Position numbers and translations under genes: made by a program. From Burkholderiaceae bacterium (lineage in GTDB: Bacteria > Pseudomonadota > Gammaproteobacteria > Burkholderiales > WYBJ01): a DNA stretch of 32,835 nt. Positions 1 to 7,557 of the stretch are shown here, in pieces. Where the stretch lies: assembly GCA_011525945.1 (NCBI GenBank), contig WYBJ01000131.1:1-32835 (forward strand), given 5' to 3'. Each line of letters opens with the position of its first letter. Position 1 is the first letter of the stretch. The notes under the pieces are model-generated. The model was not told the DNA's origin. It did no database searches and was given only the letters and a program-made list of their open reading frames with translations.

Positions 1-918
1 GGTGAAGAACGCATTGGTCGGGTTCGACGGGTAGAAAAGCTGCACCATCCGGCTCGCGTCGTCATAGGCGTAGGTGGTGACGTATCCCATGGGATCGGAG
101 TAACGCACCAGATTGCCGGAAGCATCGAACCCGAACGATACCGAACGGCCGGTGGAATCGGAGGCAGAGACGATTCGGGCGCCCTCGTAGCTCAGCGTCA
201 ATGCCCGACCCAGGTTGTTGGTGACACCGCTCAGATAGTTCTTTCCGCCGTGGCTGTAGCCGTAGGCGAGGCTCACGTTCATGCCGTTCGGCAGCACCCA
301 ACTCGCGAGCGAGCCTTTACCGTCCGAATCGACGGGATTGAAGGTGAGAAGGCTTTGATCCTTCGCTCGGTACGAGAACGTAGTGAAGTTGCCATAGGTG
401 TCCGGTGCACTGCCCGTGAGGAGCACAGCCGACCCAAGAGGAGCCACGTAGGTCCCGCTGGTCGCCCCTTCCGGGCGCGGCAGAAGCGTGAACGACTCGT
501 TCGTGTCCGGCCAATCGATCGTCACCGAGTTGTTGGTGAGCTGATCGGTCAACCAGTCGGCTATGAGCCAGGCGACGGTCAGGCGCTGCGCATCCCGGGT
601 GCCGCCGAGCAAGTCCTGCGAGACGTACATCGCCACGATCGCTGCCGCTGCGGCGGCAGGGGAGGCTTGGCCCAGGCCGGAGAACGGGTCGCTGCTGCGG
701 GTAGCGCGGATGTGGTAGTTGCTCGTCCAGCCCTTCCCCAGGCCGACATCGGTGGTGTTCGCCGCCGAGGCATAGTGTCGCGAGAACGGCAAGGCGTACG
801 GGAACGAGCCGCCGCCGATCGAAAGATCGGTATGCGCGTAGAGGTAGGCGCCGGTAATGGCGGCGATCGGCTCCGCGATCGTCGGGGATCCCGGGGCGGG
901 CGCCTGCGCCAGGATCAC
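1..918 (-). CDS. RHS/YD-repeat protein, N-terminal part; runs off the left edge
   Basis: The frame is open from 918 down to 1 with no stop, so the 3' end lies outside the window. The translation has the features of an RHS protein N-terminus: an early block with SIGGGSFPYALPFSRHYAS and GLGKGWTSNY, then beta-rich sequence, then the first YD-type repeats near 20-145 (FDASGNLVRYSDPMGY, TTYAYDDASRM). RHS proteins form a beta shell that often encloses a C-terminal toxin; whether one is present here cannot be seen. The nearest start is a GTG at 918-916 that overlaps the stop of the upstream ORF (GTGA). That start would give a protein with no signal peptide, whereas a -1 shift at the C5 run (944-948) joins this frame smoothly to the lipoprotein encoded upstream. 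I favour one large exported TGase-RHS polypeptide, or a frameshifted remnant or sequencing error of one, over two separate proteins. Confidence 0.75.
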   Translation of the reverse strand, partial: MILAQAPAPGSPTIAEPIAAITGAYLYAHTDLSIGGGSFPYALPFSRHYASAANTTDVGLGKGWTSNYHIRATRSSDPFSGLGQASPAAAAAAIVAMYVSQDLLGGTRDAQRLTVAWLIADWLTDQLTNNSVTIDWPDTNESFTLLPRPEGATSGTYVAPLGSAVLLTGSAPDTYGNFTTFSYRAKDQSLLTFNPVDSDGKGSLASWVLPNGMNVSLAYGYSHGGKNYLSGVTNNLGRALTLSYEGARIVSASDSTGRSVSFGFDASGNLVRYSDPMGYVTTYAYDDASRMVQLFYPSNPTNAFFT

Positions 919-3176
919 CGGCGGAACGCTCGGCGTTCCGGTTGGGGGCGCAACTGCGTTCCGGTGCTTTGTACCAGCGCCGGAATCGATACGTTGGTGC
1001 CCGAGAACCCGCCGCTCAGACCGCCGGAGATCTTCTGCAATGACGACAGCGATGTCGAGGTCTGCGTGGTGACCGTGTACCCCGCGCCCTGCCATGCGCC
1101 GACGCTGATACTGCCGTTCTTCGGCAGCAGAAGTTGCTTGCCCGTCGGCGCGCCGCTGCAGGTCGATCCATTGTTGGACACGGCGGCATCGATGAAGACG
1201 ATATCCGCTGCTGCGTACGACCCGGTCAAGTTGGGCCGAATGGAGGAGTAGTACGCCTTACACCCGGCGTTGCTCGTCCCATCGGCGAAGTAGGTCTTTT
1301 CGCTCGCGGCGGCATTGAGATCGACCAAGCGAATCGTGGAGGCCGCCTGCATGCCGGCAACAAGCGCTTGCGTCTGCTCCAAGACCGCCGACTCCAACGA
1401 ACTCGACAACCCGGACTGTGCGAAAAATGCGCCGACCTGGCGCGCTGTCAAGGAAGACGAATATGTGTATGGCTGAGAAGTGATGGAGTTCAGCGGCAGA
1501 TCGACGTAAGGTCCCTGCACAGCACTTTGCTGAATGGCGGCCTGACCGGAAATTCCCACCCCATGATGGTACTGCGTCGTGAGCTTCCCAAGGCGACTCG
1601 TCAGCTGCAGCACAAGCCCCTTCTGCACGAGCCAGTTGTAGCTGATGAGCGCCAGGCTCTCGCCGAGCACCGGTTCGGAGCTGTCCGCAGCGCCACCCGC
1701 TCGTGCATCTGCGAGTAGCTTCCGGTGCTTCTCGATCATGCCTCGATCGACCGAGCCGCCCCAGCTTGCGCTCAGCAGATAGGAACCTCCCGCTCGGATC
1801 TCAAGCCCTTTCGATTGGTTAGCCGCGGTGGCGAGCGATCCCGTGTAGGGGTGTGTGATGGCGACGTTGACGGTCCAGCTGGAGCCGTAGTTGCCTGCCG
1901 TTCCCATATTCTGGCCGTTTGGCGGCAATGCGCCTTCGATCAGCAGGCTCGGCGTGCAGCTTCCGCTCGGAGGCGCGCAGCCCGCCCCCGTGGAGAATAT
2001 CGTGATGCGACGCCCATACGTTTCATCGGCAAAGAGCTTGATCGTCTGGCTCGATGGCGCGGCGCAGGATGTCTGCGTCACCCCCGGCATCGAAACCGTA
2101 AAGCAGGTTCGATAGGCATCGGGAACGCTCGCTCCCCAGTTCTGGGGAAAACCGCTCGGTTGGCTCGGAGCGATATTGGGCAACGTCGCCTGCCGCAAGG
2201 GCGATCCGGTCAGGTACTGAATGGTCTTCCCGCCGATGACCTCGTTTACGCTCCAGCCCGGATTATTGCTCTTGATGTACGCGATAAGGTTTCCTGCATA
2301 CGATGTAAGCGTATTGCGAAGATCGGTGCGGTTGACGTTGCTGATGGATACGCTATCGATCGTCCCACCCGCACTACTCAGAAGCGCGCTTTGCGAGTAT
2401 CCGAGCGCGGAGGCGAGGTTGGCGATACCCGTGCTGGCTGAATGCAGCTTGAAGCTCGGATCGAAGACATAGAAGGTACCGGCAATCTGAACTTGCGCCC
2501 AGACGTGGGCAACATCGAGTGATGCAAGCGTGCCATCCCCATTCTTCGAGAAATTTCGGGTCGGAATGCCGCCATTCGCAAGAAGTTGCAATATGGCGTT
2601 GCCGTCGTTCGTCACACCGAGCCAACTCGATGCCGTCGTTCCATTGACTCGGATATACCCGTACTGCAGATTGATCCGGGAAGAGGAATACCCGGCCGCA
2701 TCGAGCAGCGCCTTGAACAGGTTGACCTGGTCGATGTCGTTGCCCCTCTGGTCCAGGAGCGTTCCGAGCGCGCCTTTGTTACTTCCGAACAGCGGCTCGT
2801 ACTCGATGTTGTTGTAGACGTGCTCGAAGATGAGATCGACGTCGCACTTCAGGGAAGCTGCGAGCGCGCGAATCTCGACCGGCTGAGATGATGCGCCGCA
2901 CTCTGATGCGCCAAGAAGTAGGGCTTCGGCGCCTTGGAGTCGCATTTCGTCACTCGCGCGCTTATCGGGCGCACCCGTTCGCCCGCGAGGCGCACTGGAT
3001 CGCGCGCGAAGTATCTTGTCTGCTTCTTCTATCGTGACAGGCTCTGCTGTAACCGTGTCTTGAAGTGGCGGCGCGTCATCAGCGAGCTTCGGGGACGGCG
3101 CGTGCGCACATGAAACGAGCGCAGATACGGCAGCGGTGGCAAGAAAAGCCCGCAGCACTGGTGTTACTCGTTGCAT
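915..3176 (-). CDS. Lipoprotein with transglutaminase-like domain (N-terminal half of a TGase-RHS protein)
   Basis: This ORF encodes 753 residues. A lipoprotein signal is seen: a hydrophobic stretch at residues 10-22 and lipobox LVSC with Cys23. Residues about 110-245 match the transglutaminase-like fold seen in RHS-associated proteins (VYNNIEYEP, then GNDIDQVNLFKALLDAAGY, then AHVWAQV with His224 and FDPSFK with Asp239). The usual catalytic Cys position in the GNDIDQ helix is not Cys, so classical transglutaminase chemistry is doubtful. Residues about 250-735 are Ser/Thr/Gly-rich and not recognised. The last residues (QPERRAFRR) look out of frame; shifting -1 at the C5 run gives a proline-rich linker into the RHS frame. 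The start ATG has GAGGG about 6 nt upstream, overlapping the stop region of the YD-repeat gene 9 bp away, so the two are translated together. The product is likely anchored to a membrane after Sec export. Confidence 0.8.
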   Translation of the reverse strand: MQRVTPVLRAFLATAAVSALVSCAHAPSPKLADDAPPLQDTVTAEPVTIEEADKILRARSSAPRGRTGAPDKRASDEMRLQGAEALLLGASECGASSQPVEIRALAASLKCDVDLIFEHVYNNIEYEPLFGSNKGALGTLLDQRGNDIDQVNLFKALLDAAGYSSSRINLQYGYIRVNGTTASSWLGVTNDGNAILQLLANGGIPTRNFSKNGDGTLASLDVAHVWAQVQIAGTFYVFDPSFKLHSASTGIANLASALGYSQSALLSSAGGTIDSVSISNVNRTDLRNTLTSYAGNLIAYIKSNNPGWSVNEVIGGKTIQYLTGSPLRQATLPNIAPSQPSGFPQNWGASVPDAYRTCFTVSMPGVTQTSCAAPSSQTIKLFADETYGRRITIFSTGAGCAPPSGSCTPSLLIEGALPPNGQNMGTAGNYGSSWTVNVAITHPYTGSLATAANQSKGLEIRAGGSYLLSASWGGSVDRGMIEKHRKLLADARAGGAADSSEPVLGESLALISYNWLVQKGLVLQLTSRLGKLTTQYHHGVGISGQAAIQQSAVQGPYVDLPLNSITSQPYTYSSSLTARQVGAFFAQSGLSSSLESAVLEQTQALVAGMQAASTIRLVDLNAAASEKTYFADGTSNAGCKAYYSSIRPNLTGSYAAADIVFIDAAVSNNGSTCSGAPTGKQLLLPKNGSISVGAWQGAGYTVTTQTSTSLSSLQKISGGLSGGFSGTNVSIPALVQSTGTQLRPQPERRAFRR
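922..948 (-). other. C5 slip site and 8-bp hairpin at the TGase/RHS frame junction
   Basis: On the minus strand the codons run CGC CCC CAA, that is a C5 run (plus-strand G5 at 944-948). It is followed four bases later by a perfect hairpin with arms CGGAACGC and GCGTTCCG (933-940 and 922-929) and a 3-nt loop. Slipping back one base on CCC moves the ribosome into the RHS frame (CCA ACC GGA ACG), giving TQLRPPTGTPSVPP, a natural linker. A slip site with a downstream stem is the layout of programmed -1 frameshifting, but a lost C in the run (mutation or sequencing error) explains the same facts. The heptamer is not an ideal tandem slip site, because only the CCC-decoding tRNA re-pairs fully. Confidence 0.45.
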
Positions 3177-3185
3177 CGCATCCCT

Positions 3186-3485
3186 CTACTGCCAGCGCGC
3201 CGCGCCCCAGCAATTCGAGGTGCATGGCGTAGCGGTAGCGGACCAGGTCAGCGTGCCGCTGTTGACGTTGATGACCTGGGAGGTGCGGTTTCCGTTGGCG
3301 TCATAGGAGTAGATGATGATGACCCCCGTGTCGTAACTTGCGGTCGCGATGCGCCCCAGCGCGTCGTAGGTGTAAACGACCGAGCCATTGGCAGCCGAGA
3401 CCGCCGACGATGTCAGTAACACGAGCAACAGCGAAATGCCCACCACACACGCGATCCGATGGCCCAGACGATGCAGAACGGTCAT
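3186..3485 (-). CDS. Small secreted YD-repeat protein (99 aa)
   Basis: A Sec signal peptide is clear: basic start, hydrophobic residues about 13-27, and a probable cut after AVSA (residue 31). The mature part has about 68 residues and carries two YD (RHS) units, VVYTYDALGRIATASYD and IYSYDANGNRTSQVI. A short tail follows with two cysteines (PCTSNC) and ends in tryptophan-rich WGAARW. Normal RHS proteins have dozens of these units, so this is a free-standing mini-RHS protein. It sits 49 bp after the 308-residue secreted protein gene and 9 bp before the TGase-RHS lipoprotein gene. It may act as a cap, chaperone-like partner or decoy for the large RHS protein; that is inference from adjacency. 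AGGA lies about 8 nt before the ATG. It is not a 3' fragment of a larger RHS gene because it has its own signal peptide and start. Confidence 0.75.
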   Translation of the reverse strand: MTVLHRLGHRIACVVGISLLLVLLTSSAVSAANGSVVYTYDALGRIATASYDTGVIIIYSYDANGNRTSQVINVNSGTLTWSATATPCTSNCWGAARWQ

Positions 3486-3534
3486 CTTTGCAGTCCTAGA
3501 AGATCCGCGACGTGTCTCCTCGCCAGGATGGCAT

Positions 3535-4461
3535 TCATTGGAATCTGCCGCGCGTGTCTATCCATCCCAGCGTGGCAATGCGAAGCACCGTAAGCGAGTC
3601 CGAATAGTTCAGCCGCGAGCGAATCTGCGACGACAGATTCGTTCTGATCTGGAGCGCGGTATACGCCTGAATGTAGTCTGCATTCATTGCCTGCATCAGA
3701 GGCGCTGCCGACCCGCTGGGCGTCTCGTCGTTCGCCGCAAGGTCGGACAAATACAAGCCTATCCCATGGCCGACCGCATTGTAGGCAGCCTGAGCATTGA
3801 TGAGTGCTTGGACGTTCACACCAGAGGGCACGGTAAGCGTGCGTGTAACCGCCGCCGTCCCGGGATCCGTTGCATCTACATCGAGCACCGACGTGAGCCA
3901 TCGGAAATAGTCGCCATCCTGGATGAATCCGAGGATCTGAGCCGAAGAGTTCGTTCTGAACGATCCGATACGGCGTTTCTTCGTATAGCTGGTCGGCAAG
4001 GTCGGCCCGGTCGCCGATGTGGAACAGAGCTGATCGATAACCCCGGTATCGGCACGCGCGATAACGAATACGTGATACCAGGTGTTGGCTGTCAGGCTGG
4101 ATCCGGAATCTAGGCAACCATTTCCGCTTCCCACCGCCCATGCGGCATTGGCGTTCTTCGAGAACGCCGCAAGAGACATCAACGTCGATGAGTCGTCGGC
4201 GTTTGCGATGCCAGCCGAGGTGTCAATGACCGTATTCGGAGTCGTAACGTTGTTCGCCATCGTGAGGCCAGAGAGCCAGCCACGCATGAACGTCGTCATG
4301 TTGTTGACGCAGTTTCGCACGTGATTGAAATCGCCCATCACCTGGCTGGCATCGGCGGTCGTGCCATTGGTCAACGTGTATGGGTACGTGCCGCATATTT
4401 GGCCGAACGCGGAGCTCGTGAATCCGAGCCAAAGGAATACGAAGCACAGTCTTGTACGCAC
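3535..4461 (-). CDS. Secreted protein of unknown function, phage-structural-like N-terminus
   Basis: The ORF encodes 308 residues, starting at a GTG with a strong AAGGAG about 5 nt upstream. A signal peptide is visible (hydrophobic residues 5-18, likely cut after SAFG at residue 20). The mature N-terminus CGTYPYTLTNGTTADASQV resembles a motif in phage and prophage structural or tail-associated proteins; I recall this from general knowledge and could not search for it. The rest is Ser/Thr/Asn/Gly-rich and looks beta-structured, with Asn-Ala repeats and no catalytic motif that I recognise. Four cysteines are present in the mature chain. It is the first gene of the three-gene exported cassette, so its promoter probably lies in 4462-4700. 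Base composition looks less GC-rich than the dcw genes, which would fit acquisition by transfer. Confidence 0.7.
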   Translation of the reverse strand: MRTRLCFVFLWLGFTSSAFGQICGTYPYTLTNGTTADASQVMGDFNHVRNCVNNMTTFMRGWLSGLTMANNVTTPNTVIDTSAGIANADDSSTLMSLAAFSKNANAAWAVGSGNGCLDSGSSLTANTWYHVFVIARADTGVIDQLCSTSATGPTLPTSYTKKRRIGSFRTNSSAQILGFIQDGDYFRWLTSVLDVDATDPGTAAVTRTLTVPSGVNVQALINAQAAYNAVGHGIGLYLSDLAANDETPSGSAAPLMQAMNADYIQAYTALQIRTNLSSQIRSRLNYSDSLTVLRIATLGWIDTRGRFQ

Positions 4462-5036
4462 CGGAGCTCCTTTCTACGTTGCATGGCGCCGCCTCATCTT
4501 GCGCGACTCCGTCGATCATGCAAATCAGATAGGAGCTACACTTGTTGTACGACTTGTTGTACGACTTGTTGTACGACTTGTTGTACGAGTCTGTCTGACA
4601 TCGGCGCGGCGAACGAATCCTTCGGGAGGTCACTTGTCAATACGGCGCCGGTATCCGGGCGGCTCGGCGATATGCACACCCGCAGCGGCACGGGCGTGCG
4701 TGTTTCTAACCTCGGTCCACACTGCAACAGTGCAACGCTTCCGGAGGAGGTAGGACATTCGCTTCGCCCGGCATGGGATCGCCGAGCACGATGTGCGCCT
4801 CACGTCCCTTGCGATCTTCCAGATTCCGCAGATATCCGACCGGCTGTCGAGCCCGCTTGCGCACGCAACCCGCCCGGATCCTTCTCTTACCGGCGCAGCG
4901 GCAACGTCGCGACGGGATCGATATGTGCGTAGCGCGATGCAGTACGATCGCACGCCTCCGCTTCGCCGCCGCGCACTCGATCTTCTTGCCGCGGGCGCGG
5001 TCCTGTGATCGACCCCAAACCCGAGGGCTCGAACGC
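4462..5036. other. Gene-free divergent region between the exported cassette and ftsH
   Basis: This 575-bp stretch separates two genes that point away from each other, so promoters for both should lie here. I see the ribosome sites AAGGAG for the gene at 4461 and GAGGG for ftsH at 5037. I see the tandem repeat at 4541-4588 and no convincing sigma-70 box pair. Open frames crossing it do not look like protein, with one faint exception on the minus strand at about 4720-4850 (see findings). No tRNA or other structured RNA was recognised. Confidence 0.6.
4541..4588. repeat. Perfect 4 x 12-bp tandem repeat
   Basis: Four identical copies of CTTGTTGTACGA stand head to tail at 4541, 4553, 4565 and 4577. 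They lie 80-127 bp upstream of the GTG start of the 308-residue secreted protein gene (minus strand). The unit is a multiple of 3, but no real gene covers it. Position and perfection suggest either an array of regulator sites or a slippage-prone tract that changes promoter spacing in 12-bp steps, about one helical turn. Confidence 0.9.
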
Positions 5037-7193
5037 ATGAGATTCACCGCCTCGCAGAGCGCGCGCAACGACACGAACACGCCGCCCCGCCCACCCGGCC
5101 GCGGCAACGCGCCAACACCCAGCGCTCGTTCGCCTTTGCCGCCGAGTCGGATGTGGTGGTGGTTTGCCGCGCTCGTGGTGCTCAATTTCGTGTTGTCTCG
5201 CTGGCTCGTGCCCTCCGGAGAGACACCCGTCGCGGTACCGTACACATTGTTCAAGAAGGAGGTCGGCGCCAACAATGTGGCGGCGATCTACAATCAGGGC
5301 CAGGAGATCTCCGGTAAGTTCTCCTCTCCGATCGACTATCCGCCTCCAGGCCCGAAACCGCAGCCGGGCAAATCCGCAGCTCGGCAACAGGATTCGTCGT
5401 CAACTCAGCCGCAGGGCACGATCGATTCCACTTGGTTCGACCGGCTGGCCGGACGCAGCTCACCCCCGGACACGCCGAGGAAGGTCAGCAAATTCGAGAC
5501 CACCCTGCCGACGTTCGTCGGCCCGGGCCTCGAGCGCTTCCTGATCGACCACGGGGTCGAAATCAGCGCCACTCCGATCTCCGAAGCAGGCAGCCCATTC
5601 TTGACGCTGCTGTTCGGGTTCGGACCGGCGTTGCTGATCATCGTGTTCTACATCTGGCTCTTTCGCCGCACCGCCCAGTATGGCGGTGGCATGGGTGGCG
5701 CGCTCATGGGCATCGGCAAGAGCAAGGCGCGGCGTTTCGACGAGGAGAGCGAAACCAAGGTCACGTTCAACGACGTGGCCGGAATCGACGAGGCCAAGAA
5801 CGAGCTGGTAGAGATCGTCGACTTCCTGAAAGCGCCCGCCAAGTACACGCGCCTGGGCGGCGCCGCGCCGAAGGGCGTACTGCTGGTCGGCGCGCCGGGG
5901 ACAGGCAAGACCTTGCTCGCGCGCGCCGTCGCGGGCGAGGCCGCGGTGCCGTTCTTCTCCATGAGCGCGGCCGAGTTCGTGGAAATGATCGTGGGCGTGG
6001 GCGCGGCGCGGGTACGCGATCTATTCAAGGAAGCGCGCGCAAGCGCACCGGCCATCATCTTCATCGACGAACTCGATGCGATCGGACGCGCGCGCGGGCA
6101 GATTGCAATTGGCGGATCGAGCGAGCAGGAGCAGACGCTGAACCAGATCCTCACCGAGATGGATGGTTTCTCCAGCCGCGAAGGCGTGATCGTACTCGCC
6201 GCCACCAACCAGCCCGACGTGCTCGACAAGGCGCTGTTGCGGCCCGGTCGCTTCGATCGCCGCGTGATCGTCAACCTACCCGACAAGCGCGGCCGCCAAG
6301 CCATCCTCGCAGTGCACACGCGCACTGTGCCGCTCGCTGGCGACGTGCGTCCGGACGAGATCGCGCAATCGACTCCCGGATTCTCCGGCGCCGATCTGAA
6401 GAATCTGGTGAACGAGGCCGCACTGCTGGCAGCGCGCCGGGGCGAGAGCTGCGTGCAGCAGAAGGACTTCAGCGACGCCCTGGAGAAGATCGTGCTCGGA
6501 CCGGCGCGCCCGATTCTATTGAGCGAAGACGATCGCAGGCGCATCGCCTACCACGAGGGCGGCCACGCTATTCTGGGCCTGGTGGTGCCAGGCGCGGACC
6601 CCGTCAGCCGCGTGACCATCGTACCTCGCGGGCAGGCGCTCGGCGTCACCTATCAGCGTCCCGAGAGCGACCGCTACAACTACCCCGAGGCGTATCTGCG
6701 CGGCCGGATCGTCGGCATGCTGGGTGGACGCACGGCCGAGGAAATCGTATTCGGCGACCGCACCACCGGGGCGGAAAACGACATCGAGCAGGCGACCTCG
6801 CTCGCCCGGCGCATGGTCACGCGCTGGGGCATGAGCGACCTGGGGCTGATTCAATTCGCGCCGCGTGACAATCCGTATCTCGGTGGCTCGGGCGCTTACG
6901 CCGGAGCGAAGCCATTCAGCGAGCAGACGGCGCTGGCGATCGATACGGAAGTGGCGAGAATCATCGATCAGAGCCACGTGGAGGCGACCCGACTGCTCAC
7001 CGCGCATCGGCACGCACTCGACGCGCTGGCGCAGGCGCTGCTCACGCACGAATCGCTGGACGAGCAGGAGGTGCTGCAGGTGACGGGTCTCGAGCGCGCA
7101 GCCCCGGTCAATCCGCATGCGAGGGCGCTGCGGGCGCGACACGAAGCGGTGACCCCACCGGCGGACGCCACGGCGAAGCGAGCCGTGTCCTGA
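5037..7193 (+). CDS. ftsH: FtsH-type membrane AAA+ zinc metalloprotease (divergent paralogue)
   Basis: The product has 718 residues against about 640 for E. coli FtsH. In order: a Pro-rich cytoplasmic tail (1-38), TM1 (about 40-57), a periplasmic part with a Pro/Gln/Ser-rich insert (about 100-150), TM2 (about 187-208), and the AAA+ domain with Walker A GAPGTGKT (285-292), Walker [10 protein letters not shown] and the second region of homology with RPGRFDRR. The protease domain follows, with HEGGH (506-510) and the third zinc ligand Asp582 in ENDIEQAT. Both active centres look intact. The pore loop reads MIVGVG (317-322), where E. coli FtsH has MFVGVG with an essential Phe. The start at 5037 is chosen because GAGGG lies 9 nt upstream and the further extension to 4773 is non-protein-like. 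The family degrades misfolded membrane proteins and regulators such as LpxC. It is probably a second FtsH rather than the housekeeping copy, which is usually next to rlmE. Confidence 0.93.
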   Translation: MRFTASQSARNDTNTPPRPPGRGNAPTPSARSPLPPSRMWWWFAALVVLNFVLSRWLVPSGETPVAVPYTLFKKEVGANNVAAIYNQGQEISGKFSSPIDYPPPGPKPQPGKSAARQQDSSSTQPQGTIDSTWFDRLAGRSSPPDTPRKVSKFETTLPTFVGPGLERFLIDHGVEISATPISEAGSPFLTLLFGFGPALLIIVFYIWLFRRTAQYGGGMGGALMGIGKSKARRFDEESETKVTFNDVAGIDEAKNELVEIVDFLKAPAKYTRLGGAAPKGVLLVGAPGTGKTLLARAVAGEAAVPFFSMSAAEFVEMIVGVGAARVRDLFKEARASAPAIIFIDELDAIGRARGQIAIGGSSEQEQTLNQILTEMDGFSSREGVIVLAATNQPDVLDKALLRPGRFDRRVIVNLPDKRGRQAILAVHTRTVPLAGDVRPDEIAQSTPGFSGADLKNLVNEAALLAARRGESCVQQKDFSDALEKIVLGPARPILLSEDDRRRIAYHEGGHAILGLVVPGADPVSRVTIVPRGQALGVTYQRPESDRYNYPEAYLRGRIVGMLGGRTAEEIVFGDRTTGAENDIEQATSLARRMVTRWGMSDLGLIQFAPRDNPYLGGSGAYAGAKPFSEQTALAIDTEVARIIDQSHVEATRLLTAHRHALDALAQALLTHESLDEQEVLQVTGLERAAPVNPHARALRARHEAVTPPADATAKRAVS

Positions 7194-7312
7194 GAACGTC
7201 GCGTACAGCGCGGGCGCCGCAGCCGGCGAGATCGGGCTCGCGCCGGTTCACGCTCATGGCGGCAGCCGACTGGCGCACGCCGCGCGCGTACCTGGACCGG
7301 GTCCGAAGCGCG

Positions 7313-7318
7313 TACAAT
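7313..7318 (+). promoter_or_regulatory. Possible -10 box for yacG
   Basis: TACAAT lies 28 bp before the ATG at 7347 and would place a transcript start near 7325. No good -35 hexamer is seen at the normal distance (TGGACC is at 7293 but the spacing is short). It supports yacG having its own promoter rather than depending on ftsH, but only weakly. Confidence 0.25.
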
Positions 7319-7346
7319 GCGCCACGTTCGTTGTCTGCCTTCACCG

Positions 7347-7547
7347 ATGACCGAGCCCGGCCAGCGCATCGTCTCGTGCCCGAACTGCGGCAAGCCGGTC
7401 GCGTGGGCGCCCGAGAGTCGATTTCGCCCGTTCTGTTCCTCACGCTGCAAGCTGATCGATCTCGGCCAATGGGCCACCGAACAATATCGCGTGCCGGACG
7501 AGACCCGCAACGGCGGCATCGATGTCAACGACGCATCGGCCACCTGA
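7347..7547 (+). CDS. yacG: DNA gyrase inhibitor YacG (zinc-finger protein)
   Basis: The protein has 66 residues with the YacG zinc site CPNC (Cys11, Cys14) and FCSSRC (Cys30, Cys34), followed by the family's [14 protein letters not shown]. In E. coli YacG binds GyrB and blocks DNA binding by gyrase. The ATG at 7347 gives the normal YacG N-terminus; an in-frame ATG at 7317 would add ten residues not usual in the family and lies in a possible -10 box. The stop is 10 bp from the 3' end of the Nudix-ThiE gene, so the two converge. In many Proteobacteria yacG follows coaE and zapD, but here an FtsH paralogue gene is upstream instead. Confidence 0.92.
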   Translation: MTEPGQRIVSCPNCGKPVAWAPESRFRPFCSSRCKLIDLGQWATEQYRVPDETRNGGIDVNDASAT

Positions 7548-7557
7548 CCGGCATTGA

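Noticed and set aside
4541..4588. A CRISPR array
   Set aside because: The 12-bp units are directly adjacent with no spacers, so this is a simple tandem repeat.
4773..5036. An 88-codon N-terminal extension of the FtsH paralogue
   Set aside because: It is Arg/Pro-rich with no family match. The ATG at 5037 has a ribosome site and leads into the TM helix as expected.
7162..7190. A hairpin at the 3' end of ftsH (CACGGC/GCCGTG)
   Set aside because: It lies inside the coding end and has no T-run, so it is not called as a terminator.
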